Source: Stagonosporopsis chrysanthemi (Eukaryota > Ascomycota > Dothideomycetes > Pleosporales > Didymellaceae). From it: a stretch of DNA of 64,000 bases. The notes under the pieces were generated by a model. The model was not told the DNA's origin and did not search any database. It saw nothing but the letters and a program-made list of their open reading frames with translations. The stretch covers positions 1-64,000 of the forward strand of contig JAFISE010000113.1 of NCBI GenBank assembly GCA_022560025.1. The letters run 5' to 3'. Positions 11,212-21,557 of this stretch are shown here, one piece after another. A program made the position numbers and the translations under genes. Position 1 is the first letter of the stretch. Every line of letters starts with the position of its first letter.

Positions 11212-12730
11212 ATGGCAGAGTCAACACAAACAACCAACGGATTCACTGCCGGTAGCAATACTCAGAAGAAGATACTCATCAATGCATTCGATATGAGCAC
11301 AGTCGGTCACCTCTCCCCCGGTCAATGGAAAAATCCCACCGACAAATCCGCCACAAAACGCTCTCTAGACTACTGGATTAACCTGGCCCGACTGCTCGAG
11401 CGCGGCGGCATCAACGCGCTCTTCCTCGCAGACACCTATGGAGGGTACGATACGTACGAAGACAGCTTGGACAACTGTATCCGCCGCGCCGCACAATGGC
11501 CCATGACAGACCCCACAATTCCCGTATCGGCCATGGCGGCGGTAACAAAGAATTTAGCGTTCGCTATCACGGCGAGTACTAGTTTTGAGCCTCCATTCTT
11601 GCTAGCGAAGAGGTTTAGTACACTGGATCACTTCACCGGGGGCAGGTTTGGCTGGAATATCGTAACGAGTTGGAAGAAGGCGGCGTTCAAGGCAATTGGG
11701 CTCGATAACCCGATTGAGCATGATGAGCGGTATGCACAGGCGGATGAGTATCTGCGGGTACTTTACAAGTGTGTTCTCCCTTTCTCTAGAGGACACTAGA
11801 AATGATATGATTGGACTGAATTGACCGCCAAATAGGCTCTGGGAAGGCAGCTGGGCCGACAACGCAATCACACAGAACAAAGAGAAAGATGAGTATGTAG
11901 ACCCCGACCGCATCAGGACCATCAAGCACGAAGGCAAGTTCTTCCACCTTGAGTCCCGCCACATTGTCGATCCCTCACCCCAACGCACGCCCTTCCTCTT
12001 CCAAGCCGGGACGTCGTCGGCGGGCAGCGAGTTCGCCGCCACCCACGCCGAAGCTATTTTCGTGTCCTCGCACTCGCCTGTCGTGCTGAAGCCAAAGATC
12101 GCCAAGATCCGCGAGCTGGCGCAGCAGAAAGGGCGTGATCCACAGAGCATCAAGTTCTTTGCAACCTTCACCCCGATTCTGGGCAGAACGGACGAGGAGG
12201 CCCGGGAGAAGCATGAGGAGCTCAAGAAGTACGCAAGTGAGATTGGTGGATTGGTTCTCGTGTCGGGCTGGACGGGGATCGATCTGAGCCAGTACCCGCC
12301 GGATAAGATCCTCACTGCTGATGATGCAACGACGGACCATAGGGTCAGAAGCTTGTTGGACCAGTTTACGGTCACGTCGCCTGAGGTACCGGAATGGACA
12401 CCCAAGGTTATTGCGGAGAAGGCGTCGATTGGCGGGCTGGGGCCAGTGAGTGTTGGGTCGCCGGCAACTGTGGCAGACGAACTGGAGAGATGGGTGAGGG
12501 AGGCGGATGTGGATGGGTTCAACATCGGGTACGTAACTACGCCGGGGAGTTTTGAGGATGTTGTCGACTTGCTGGTGCCGGAGTTGAGGCGGAGGGGCAT
12601 TTATTCACAACCAGAGGAGGAGGGGTTGACAGCGAGAGAGAAGGTGTACGGGAAAGGGCAGGCGGGCTTGCGTGCTGACCATACGGGAAGTCAGTACAAG
12701 TACGATGTGTATGATGAGTCGAAGCCGTAA
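11212..12730 (+). CDS. NtaA/DszA-type FMN-dependent monooxygenase (paralogue B)
   Basis: Same family as the gene at 420-2118: an FMNH2-dependent luciferase-fold monooxygenase. Two exons, 11212-11768 and 11836-12730, joined across a 67-nt intron (GTGTGT...AATAG) to give LYKLWEGSW; 483 aa. Conserved segments are KKILINAFDM, VGHLSPGQWKNP, ARLLERGGINALFLADTYGG, RRAAQWPMTDP, GGRFGWNIVTSWKKAA, EHDERYAQADEYL and PSPQRTPFLFQAGTSSAGS. The two paralogues differ in intron number (one against four) and in sequence, so this is not a recent tandem duplication. The start ATG lies in a good context and matches the family N-terminus. Substrate and reductase partner are unknown. Confidence 0.9.
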
Positions 12731-12819
12731 TTCCCAAGCGGTATGATTCGAATAAGAGGACGGTAGCAGATGATTTCGTAGTAATCAATCGTTGCTCCTT
12801 CGACATGTTTTACATGTCG

Positions 12820-13446
12820 TTACAATCTGACATCCTCCCACTCTTGACTCTGCGAAAACCCCAGGTGAAACCTCCCCGTCTTCGCGAAACTCAGCGTCGC
12901 CACGTCCGTCTCAAAATTCATTACCTTCCCACCCACTTCTCCCGAATCCGCTAGGAAATGTGCATGTATCCTCGGTCCACAGATGCCTCTCATCCACTTG
13001 GGCACCATGTACCCAAAGACAATCCCCTTTAACTCATGCTGTTCGCCACCGTTTTCGAACTCGACAGACTTGAACATGCCCACAACCTTAAATGGTGCGA
13101 GTGTGTTGACAGCCCTCGCGTGCGCCAATTTCGGACTCGAGATCAAGTCGTCGAGGCTCTCCATGTCGAGGCTGGGTACTTCCATACGGAACGAGGGGCG
13201 GAATACGGTGACCATTGCGAAGGGCAGACGGGCATCCGCGGGCGCCGGAGAAGCTTTGTTGTCGCTCGAAAGGGCGTATGCTTCGCCGTTGTTTAGGACC
13301 ATAAGGCGCCCGTCTTCGTAGCTGCCGATGCCATCGGTGCCGTGGGATGTTAGGTCTGCGGTGCGTGGTTGGCCTTGTGCAAAACCGGCAGCTGTTGCGG
13401 CGGTAGTGCCGAACTGAAAGATGTCGTTCGGAATGGAAGCGACCAT
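12820..13446 (-). CDS. Alpha-acetolactate decarboxylase-like protein
   Basis: Resembles bacterial acetolactate decarboxylase, which converts 2-acetolactate to acetoin and CO2 with a Zn ion. Single exon, 208 aa from ATG at 13446 (MVASIPNDIFQFG); the frame is open further upstream, but homology begins here. Recognisable blocks are IFQFGTTAATAAGF, HGTDGIGSYEDGRLMVLNNG (family GLDGELI-like), LPFAMVTVFRP, the region around FKSVEFENGG, KGIVFGYMVPKWMRGI and IHAHFLADSGEVGGKVMNFE. In the bacterial enzyme three His residues bind Zn within HxHFLxDxxxxGGH; here the first two are present but the third is Lys. Activity may therefore be altered or lost. The gene is convergent with paralogue B (89 nt apart). 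The enzyme is uncommon in fungi, so a bacterial origin is possible (inference). Confidence 0.75.
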   Translation of the reverse strand: MVASIPNDIFQFGTTAATAAGFAQGQPRTADLTSHGTDGIGSYEDGRLMVLNNGEAYALSSDNKASPAPADARLPFAMVTVFRPSFRMEVPSLDMESLDDLISSPKLAHARAVNTLAPFKVVGMFKSVEFENGGEQHELKGIVFGYMVPKWMRGICGPRIHAHFLADSGEVGGKVMNFETDVATLSFAKTGRFHLGFSQSQEWEDVRL

Positions 13447-14063
13447 TGTGTGTTTGATTTGGCCTTTTCCGTGGGAGCTATGGCCAGGAATTATACAAGT
13501 AGTGTACTGACGTTCCGGGTGACGAGGAGACCCGACCCTTGATGTCCGGTGATTTTCCGGTTTAACAATCACATCAATGTCGGCGATCAATTTGAATGAT
13601 GAATTGCACTTGATCGTAATCTCAGACAAGTACTTTGTCAGGTTACCTGAAACATGCGGTTCGACAGCGACCTCAGCTTGATCGAACCGTATGTAAGTTG
13701 GTGATGGTGCAAAAACAACTTTTATCCGCTGAAAGGAGATGAAACGTGAGAGCGCCAACTATACTCAATGACCGAAATGCCCAATGCTACAAGAACGACG
13801 GTCCGAGGCGTGGAGTCTGGAGGACTTGTTGACCTTGTAATTGGGAAGGTGCAGCCCTGCGGCTGCTCACGGGGCAAGAGTAGCCGACCTAGCGTCATTT
13901 TGGTGCGTGCGGCCATCCAAAAGTTCAGAGCCCTTCCTGCGACTTTACGAAGAACAGGCTCAGAAACACGACGTATATGTCCTTGCCCTCACGATACCCG
14001 CCACTCGCTACATCGTGCCCACAAATTCTCAGAGAGTGAAGCAGCAGCGCAACTTTTGCCACG
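13447..14063. other. Intergenic, divergent promoter region
   Basis: Lies between the minus-strand decarboxylase-like gene and the plus-strand MPP6-like gene. The minus-strand frame stays open to 13758 but has no family similarity upstream of 13446, so I treat it as leader. Confidence 0.5.
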
Positions 14064-14948
14064 ATGTCGGGCAACACACCAAAATCCATGTCGAACCGGC
14101 TCATGACGATGAAGGCAAGCTTGCTAGACGCGTATGTTGCGTAGTGATCGCTAACCTGGTGGCAGTTCATGCAGCGCTCAGCAGCGAAAAACGTAGCTGC
14201 CTCACCAACAACGCCAAACGGCCCCGCCTCCAAGAAAGTACGACTATCCAACGGCGGATCCATTGCTGCAGACCATCAGATCCTCCAATCCGCGCTCGCT
14301 GAGGAAGCGAAGAAGCAACAAGAGGCGCTCGACAAAGCATTGCTCCACACAGGCGAAACGAAGTGGGTGCTGAGCTACAATGACCCGTTACAAGGCAAGC
14401 GCGGGGATACTCTCACAGTCAGACAGGCAGGGTTCGCAGAGCTCGATGCAGACGACAGCGAAGAGGACGACGAGGAGGAGCAGACACAGCCAATAAGAAG
14501 ACAATATGGCGGCGGTGTGAAGAAGGCAAGTGTATGTCATATGCGGGCTTCACAAGCTGAAATGCGTGCTAACGACCAGCAGAAACCTGTCATTGAGAAC
14601 ACAGAACGCTCTGAAGGCGAGACCGACTCGGCCTCAGAAGACGACTATGATTCAGACGACCCGACCGCCGAGCTGATACGCGAGACAAAGCGGGAAATGT
14701 CCTCCAAGAAACGAGAGTCGCGAAAGAGCCTGGGAGAAGCGTCGCCAAGAGCAGCACCCAGACCGATCAATGAAGATGCAAATCTTGATCGCCTGACATC
14801 GCTGAGCGGCGGTCGCAAACCTGCAGGACGTGACATGAGCAGCATGGAGTGCTTCAAGTGCGGGCAGAAGGGACACGCAAAGGCCGACTGCCCGAACGCT
14901 GGGCGCGGTTCGGCTGGTCGAGGCCGCGGCCGTGGTGGGCGAAGGTAA
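14064..14948 (+). CDS. MPP6: MPP6-like RNA-exosome cofactor with CCHC zinc knuckle and RGG tail
   Basis: Likely M-phase phosphoprotein 6 family, a nuclear-exosome (Rrp6/Mtr4) cofactor in pre-rRNA and ncRNA processing. The N-terminus spliced from 14064-14114 to 14166 reads MSNRLMTMKFMQRSAA, matching the family signature (S-R-L-x-MKFM-R). This join requires an intron with a GC donor (AAG|GCAAGC, 14115-14165). A second intron probably ends at 14579 (GCTAAC branch, CCAG acceptor) and starts either at GC (14526, AAG|GCAAGT) or GT (14532, GTATGT); both keep frame. The middle is charged, with DDSEEDDEEE and EDDYDSDD acidic runs. The C-terminus has a CCHC knuckle (CFKCGQKGHAKADC) and a GRGRGRGG tail. 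About 260 aa. Family assignment rests mainly on the short N-terminal motif. Confidence 0.68.
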
Positions 14949-15541
14949 AGAAGGCGCTTTGCACCTCAAACAGACCAGGGTCGAAAGGAAAACAAAGCCT
15001 TTCGCTATGCAACCATTGTAAGACATTCAACATAAGGGCTGCACTGCAGTCTCCCTGCGCCAGTAGCTCCTTCACACTTCGGGAACGCTGCGCAGCTGGC
15101 CAGCATCTCTTTTCGAAGCTGAAAGTACGCGAGCCTGTACATTGTAATGGACTTGCGTGGACTTGAGGGGTCGAGCTGATGGGTCCTCTTCCCCGCACGC
15201 TGTGGCTGACAGCTAGAGCTGTGTTGCTTCAGCCGCAAGCCATGGCAGTAGCTTGTCAGATTGTAGTGCTCAACGGCGCACCCCACGTGCTGTAAAGTAT
15301 GGGAGCTACTGAACTGTAAGCATCGAGCGACGAATGGCGAGTCTACGGGGCGTTACCGCCAGCCCTCATTCCGCTCCATCCATGCAGTCGGCGGACGATA
15401 GACGCGCATGCTGCGAACTCAGTAGCAACCTGAACGATCGATTTATCTATAAGTAGCGGTTGCTACTCGTGCTGTAGATAGCCAGCGAGCATTCAAATCA
15501 GATAACACAACGAATTCTTCTGATCACAATCCAATCTCACC
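14949..15541. other. Intergenic, promoter of the NTF2-like gene
   Basis: Downstream of the MPP6-like gene. The right part has a TATA-like element and a perfect inverted repeat, listed separately. No coding sequence is supported. Confidence 0.5.
15421..15467 (+). promoter_or_regulatory. TATA-like element inside a 10-bp inverted repeat
   Basis: AGTAGCAACC at 15421-15430 and its exact reverse complement GGTTGCTACT at 15458-15467 flank a 27-bp spacer holding ATCGAT and CTATAAGTA (about 15448-15455). The TATA-like site is about 90 bp before the ATG at 15542, a normal distance for a fungal promoter. A dimeric regulator binding site is possible. Confidence 0.45.
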
Positions 15542-16133
15542 ATGTCCTTCCCGACCAAACCAGCATTCGTGCACTACGGCACATGGGGCGAAGAAACCCG
15601 TGCCCACCCAGCAATGAAGTGGATGTGCGTCTCCCCGTTACCCCCTCATTTCCGTCTCTAACAGCCCCAGGGAACACTACACACAAGTCTTCGACTCCAG
15701 ATCCCCCGACAAACTCAAGGCTCTTGTGACAACCGACCACCAACTCATCCGTACAACAGGCCAAAAGTACGCCGGCGCAGACGAATCCATCAACACCCTG
15801 TATAACGACATCTACGCCCCCTTCGCCAAATGGGCACACGTCCCTTACCACCTCATCTGCTACGAAGTCGACGACGGGTGGGAGATGATGGGCTTCGCGA
15901 TGCTGTGGTGGAGCCTCGCCGTGCCGGGAAAACAGGAGGGCGGTGGGGAGAAGGTGAAGGACGAGAAGGGTGAGGAGTGGGATGGGTGTAACCCCGCGGC
16001 GTTTATTTTTCGGTACCGACGCGAGGGAGAGGGCCTCAGGATGGCGAAGACGGAGATCGCGGCTGATCCGACGGCGGCGGTCGTGGGAATGCTGAAGCGG
16101 GGGATGTTGAAGGCGGAGGACTTGATGAAGTAG
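15542..16133 (+). CDS. Small NTF2/SnoaL-like protein
   Basis: Two exons, 15542-15624 and 15671-16133, joined over a 46-nt intron (AT|GTGCGT...CCCCAG|G); 181 aa, the usual size of single-domain NTF2-like proteins. The pattern HYTQVFDSRSPDKLKALVTTD followed by helices, then a Trp/Phe-rich strand (MMGFAMLWWSLAVPG) and a final strand FIFRYRREGEGLRMAKTEI fits the cone-shaped alpha+beta fold used by SnoaL cyclases, dehydratases and scaffold proteins. I do not recognise a specific subfamily and do not assign a catalytic role. There is no signal peptide. A Glu/Lys-rich insert (EGGGEKVKDEKGEEW) separates two strands. The promoter carries the inverted repeat described above. Confidence 0.6.
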
Positions 16134-16924
16134 GGTGGGTTGGTGGATGGTGATCGAGGAAGATGTTGGGTGATGGTCGAGAATGGAGTTTGTGTTTGTC
16201 GAGCCAATCTGGTAGCCACGTTGCGTCAATGGGTCATGCAAAGCTTCTGGGTATACACTCACGATCACTCGTAGGTCAGAAGCTCGGGGTCTTGAGCTTG
16301 AAGTCATATATGCTGCCCGCACCCGTCACCCACATTGTCGTTGTATTCTATTGATTAACCATGTGTTGCGTTGGGCTCACAAAGTCCAGGAAACAAACAT
16401 ACATCCACCGAGAAAGACTGCCAGTAAGCCAAGGCAGGTCTCGTATTCTATGACAGGCATAAGGCAAAACACTCCGTAGGGTCCGTCCTTTAAAAAAGCA
16501 TGGCTAGACAACTACAGCTAGAGAAGCACAGCGTAATAAAGCGTACCGTACCAGTACTACCCGACCAACAGCAGTCGAATCGCGCCCCACTTGTAGTCTA
16601 CGTTTACCACGGTACTTGCCCCAGATCACAGAAGTCTCAATCCCCACTAGGCTGAACCGGCTGTAACAACAGCCAATGTCCTGATGGGGATTGTGGCGAG
16701 ATGTATAAGGAGAGCAGTGTGGTAAGGGTTGGGCCGGAAACAACAGTAGGGAATCGCACGACGCAGCTTGGTGTAGTATGTCGCGAACGATATAGAACAG
16801 GAAAAAGCCAGGTAGGCACACAGCATTTGCGTAACGTCGTTGCCTCGAATCGCACTCTGTCTACTTCACGTCGCTCTCTCTACTTTTAACTCTCTACATA
16901 CCCGCCCACCCCGAATCTCCTGAT
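16134..16924. other. Intergenic, convergent 3' regions
   Basis: Between the convergent ends of the NTF2-like gene and STE23. Short frames on both strands lack codon bias or similarity. I see nothing else in it. Confidence 0.5.
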
Positions 16925-19900
16925 TCAAAGCCTCTCCGCAATCTCCACAAACTCCTCCAGCGGCCGCACCGGCTTCACCCCAGCAGAAACCTGCATCCCC
17001 GCCTTCCACTTGTACACATCTGTAATCAATACCGGCTGGCCTGCTCCCGCGCCTTCCACCGCACCGCCCTCTTTCTCTTCGCTCTGCACCTGCGGCTCGG
17101 CGGGCAATCCCGCGTCCGCGAGCCCGAGGGCCGCCTTGGCCGAGTCCAGAATGCTTGCCTTTGGCTCGGACTGCAGATCCAGGGTGTCGAGGAAAGCCGA
17201 GACGGCGGCGGGAATGCCCTCGGCGGTTGCGTCGTTGATATGGGACTTGAGGGCGTCAGCGTCGAAGGAGGTTTTGTTTTCGGTGAGGAGGGTAGTTAGG
17301 GCTGCGAGGGCGGCGTCGCGCTGCTCCTGCGCTGAGGGCGCTTTGGGGCGCGATTGCGCTTGCAGGTGAACGGAGATTTTGGCGCGGGTGGAGGAGGAGG
17401 GGGAGATATAATGACCGTAGAAGTCTGTCAAGTTCTGCTTTGTGAGAGATGCGATGTGGGAGGCGTCTGTGTCGGCTGTTGTCTTGTCAGCAAACTGCGA
17501 TAGGTCATAAAGAGTGGGATGGTGTTCGATTGCGGGGGAACAAACCTTGCAAGAAATCATACGAATCACTGTAGATATGATTCCAGAACCTGTTGTCCTC
17601 CTGGCCCAGATTCTTCAGCTTTGCGAGTCGCTTGTTAATGATTGCGCGCTTGTGACCCTCGAAATCCGAGTCACTCATCTCATGCAGCGTCTTCTCGAAC
17701 ATGTTCAAGAAGTTCTCGATTCGCCCCTCGAGGTACCGGCAGTCTTTCTCGCTCTGGATCAAGATGCGGTACCCAGCCCATGTGTCGTGGAAAGCGGCGC
17801 TGGAGAAGACGACGTAGCCGAGCTGCTCAATCGTGCGCAGCTGGTTGAAGCATGGCTCGTCTGTCATTTGACCGACGAGGAGAAGCTTCGCGCGAAGGTC
17901 GTTGTCGTATCGATTACCCGCGTACAGGCTGTACTCGATGCAGTGATTGACATTAGCGGGGTCGCGGAGTTGCTTCTCGTAGATGAAGTTGCTACCGGGA
18001 GGGAGGATGATGTTTCGGCGGATGGGAATCTGGCTTGTGGGGAGGTGCTTGGGCTTTACGATGTCGATGACCTGATCTGTGATCTTCAATGCCTCCTCTT
18101 TGTACAGATTGCCGTGGGCCAGAACCTCGATCTGGCATTGGGCCAGGATCTGGGGGTAGAACTCCTGCACATCCTTGGCTGTGACATTGTCAAGCTCCTT
18201 TGTCAGATCCTCGTTCATAAAACTTCTATCGCTCTTGAACACGCGCGAGTAAGTGCCAACCTGACCATACGGCTGCCCAATGTCCCAGTTGCGCAACGAT
18301 CGCGACATTCTATCGTGGATGACGGCAAACCGATCCTCGCGCACCTCAAGATCGCGAACCTGCAGGAGAACCTTCTCGAGAAGAACGTGCAGCTTGTCAT
18401 TGTAGCCACTAACTGTAATGGACAGGCCGCTGATGTGGTTGCTGAAGTCGTATACCAAACCTGAGATATCGGCGTCGTAAGAGTACTCAACGAGCGCGTC
18501 GTTGACAAGCTCGCGGAAGAGCGTGCAAATAAGCACCACCCGTGCGCTGACGTATGTGATCGGGGTCTTGAAGTAGATGTGAACGTTTGCCTTGGGGACC
18601 CAGAACTGGTCATCCTTCTTCCACCAAATTCGCACATTATCATCGTGTCTGATCAATGTTGGCGATTTGGATGGTGTATCGATCTCCTTCTTCTCAACAT
18701 CCAGTCGGCTGGGGATGAATTCATTACGATGCGGGAAATGCAGCTCCTTGGGCCAGCTCTTACTCTCAAACGTCTCCCTAATTTCCTTGAGGAAATCCTC
18801 AGGAATCTTTTCAACCTTGTGCTCCGTGCCATACCACTTCTCCTTGCGATCCCAGTCGCCTGGGAAATCTTGGCTGACAATCGTCATCCGGAAATTATCA
18901 GGACGCAAATACGACATGGCCTCACTGATTAGATCCGAGTCGAACTTGCTGATGACTGCTGGGCCGCTCAACAGCTTTGTGCGATCGTACGGCTTCTGCA
19001 TGACACCAGCCAGACCGCTTGCTGTGCGACTGGGTGGGCTCTTCTGCTTGAAACGGAACTCGACCTCGCTGATGCGCTTCTGCTCATCTACGACCCATTC
19101 TTGCGGTGGCTGCTCGCGGATCATTGCAATGTACTGGAAGATGATTTTCGCAATCTCCTTGTAATTCTTCAGACCCTCCTCTGTCAGCTTTACATTGACG
19201 CTGAACAAGCCGGAACCAGGACACAGCGTAGAGCCTCCCGCGCCGAGTCCGTTCGCCCACCCCTTTTCCTTAATGTATGCAAGAATACTGCCGGGCCCTT
19301 CATGACCAAGCAGGTGACTGAGATATCTTGAAGGATGCGACTCGTAAAACTGCTCTTCGTCACGGTACAAGAACTGCAGCTCTAGAGACCTCGACTCCAG
19401 AACCGGCTTGGCGAAGACCTGTGTAAGTAGCTCCTTCTCCGTGTATACAGGCATGTCCCATCTCGACTTGGGCAGATCCTTGTTGGGGACCTGCGCGAAG
19501 ATATCCTCGACCCACTGCTCGAGCGTATCCAGACTCTCCCTGCCGAGGACGACCAGCTTCATCTTGTTCGCCGAGTAGTGCTTGGAGTGGAACTTCATGA
19601 ACTCATCGCGGATCTTCACCCCGCGCGCAATGGGGTCATCGTGCAGCGTCTTCCAGCTGCCGGTGGAGAAGTGGCAGTAGGGATGCTCTGGATTGGCGAG
19701 GGCCTTGTTCAGCTGGTGCAGGCGCCATGTGTCGTTCTGCAGGTTCTTCTTGTTCTCCGAGTCGACGGCCTTGATCTCGCGGTCGACCGTGTCGGCGAGG
19801 AACAGCGGGGCAATGAAGAACTGGCCAAAGCGGTCGAGGCCGCCCCACAGCGGCGAGTCGTCTTTGGACTCGAGGTCGGTGTCGTCGGTGGCGGGCTGGT

Positions 19901-20546
19901 AGGACAGCTCGAAGTAGTAGTTGGTGGAGGTGGCGGCGGTGAAGGCGTTGGAGTAGCCGCCATGCGTGGTCAGGTACGTGTTGTAGGCGTTCTCCTTGGG
20001 GTACTTGTCGGTGCCCATGAACAGCAGGTGCTCGACGGCGTGGGCGATGCCGGGCATGTCCTTTGCGTCGCTGAAGCTGCCGACATTGACGTCCAGGGCG
20101 GCAGCGGCCTTGTCGCTCCCCGCTTCGTGAATCAGCAGCACCTCGAGCTTGTTCGGCAGCGTGATGATGCGGTACGCGCGGTCGTCGAGCTGCGGCCGCT
20201 CGAGGTTCTCGATGCGCTCGCGCGCCGCTTCGCGTGCCAGTGGCTCGGCCATTGCGGGTGTGTAGGCTGCCGGAGCAGAGGTCGGAGAGACGGTCGAAGA
20301 GGAACAGACGGCCGAGGTACCGAGGTGTCGGCGAGCAGCGTGCGGGAAGCGTGAGGCAGTGTGCGGCGTCTGAAGGCGAGGCAGATGTGGGGAGCTAGCG
20401 GCGGGCACCAACACAGCAGGACACGTCGTCTCGGGAGTCAATCGCGCAGTCTTGCACACGGCAGGCAGGGCTCGCGCGGGCAGCAGAGCAAGCGCGCGGG
20501 CGTGTGGCACGAGGCACAGGTTCCCCAGATATCGCGCCGTCTTCAT
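16925..20546 (-). CDS. STE23: Insulysin-like M16 zinc metallopeptidase (Ste23/IDE)
   Basis: Insulin-degrading-enzyme family; the yeast homologue helps process a-factor and clears peptides. Exons 20546-17546 and 17475-16925, joined over a 70-nt intron to read YDFLQADTDASHI; 1183 aa. The inverted zinc motif HAVEH is at residues 169-173, and the third ligand Glu lies in AVDSENKKN near residue 264. Other family signatures are GGYSNAFTAATSTNYYFE, GHEGPGSILAYIKEKGWANGL and the C-terminal-half segment YVVFSSA. The first ~98 residues, rich in Ala, Arg and Ser with few acids, look like a mitochondrial targeting sequence; an internal Met at residue 99 (MAEPLAREAARER, position 20252) gives a cytosolic-length protein of about 1085 aa. 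Dual targeting through two starts is known for the human enzyme. Confidence 0.95.
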
Positions 20547-21557
20547 TCACGCACGATGGCAGTGGAACCGAGGAATTCCAGCGCTGTGTTTGTAACGTGC
20601 TGTCGACCCACGCTGTTTGTTGCTTGGACGGACCAATCGAGCACACGCAATCTCGTCAGCACGCGAGGGCAGCAAAGGGCGGTGAATACTAATGCAGCAG
20701 GCACGCTGGACGTGGAATGCGAGGGATAGGCGAGCTGCTGCACGATGCTGCAGAGCACCGCTATCGATATGAGACCCGGCTGCTTGGGACCTGCCAAAAC
20801 ACCCTAGTCTCACACCGCATCATAGATCCTGCATCTACAAGGCTAGACAAGCACGCGGCTCAAGCAAGTTGTCTTATGTTGGTGTGCTCTACATCAGCCT
20901 GCAACATCAGTGTCTGTCCTACTGTTTGACGTAGACGCTCGTTTCTTTTGAGCAATCATTCGGGGGAACAACATATCCTCGAGTTGGCTACAACTCCCTT
21001 GACAAATCCACTACATCTCTTTGCGCAGACATGTAGTGTTTACTACTCGCTGTTCTTTAAGCTGTTGAAGCTGAATTCAGAATGTTTTCTTTAATTGTTA
21101 GGCATTATGTAAATCTGATCGGGGGAAACACGAGCTTCTTCTCACACCTCCTTTGACTCCCCACCTGCTAGCAGGCCATCAAGGTGCCCAAGTCCCTTTT
21201 GAGGCAGGCTACGCGACGTTAGGCGCGCTTCTGCCAGGTATAACTGCAATGTCCTAGGCGCGATTGCATCGCTCATGACCTAGGCATACACAATTTTGAG
21301 AAGTCACAGATGAGCGCAGCAACAGAGTGGTACTGCCTGTGTTGAATGGTCGATCACTAGTCACATCTTAACAACTCTGAGCCTGAAATGGGTTCGAACG
21401 GGCAGTCTATGTGAGCCACTGGGACACATTGTATTGGCGTGCAAGCCAAAGCCACCAGTCGAGCTCAGATTGGTTTCATGAGCCTCTGTCGCAGAAAAGC
21501 GTTCGGCATCATATCTCGCGAAGCCGTTCGTTGTAGCCCTCCTCTTTCTAATCATCG
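20547..21557. other. Intergenic
   Basis: Promoter region of STE23 plus the 3' side of the next minus-strand gene. Small open frames occur on both strands, but none shows a domain. No repeat or RNA gene is evident. Confidence 0.5.

Noticed and set aside
19578..20354. Long plus-strand frame antisense to STE23
   Set aside because: Mirror of a GC-rich, codon-biased exon; Val/Gly-rich translation without a domain.
21385..21420. GGTTCGAAC-like string resembling a tRNA T-loop
   Set aside because: The flanking bases cannot form the T-stem on either strand and no acceptor stem or anticodon arm is present.
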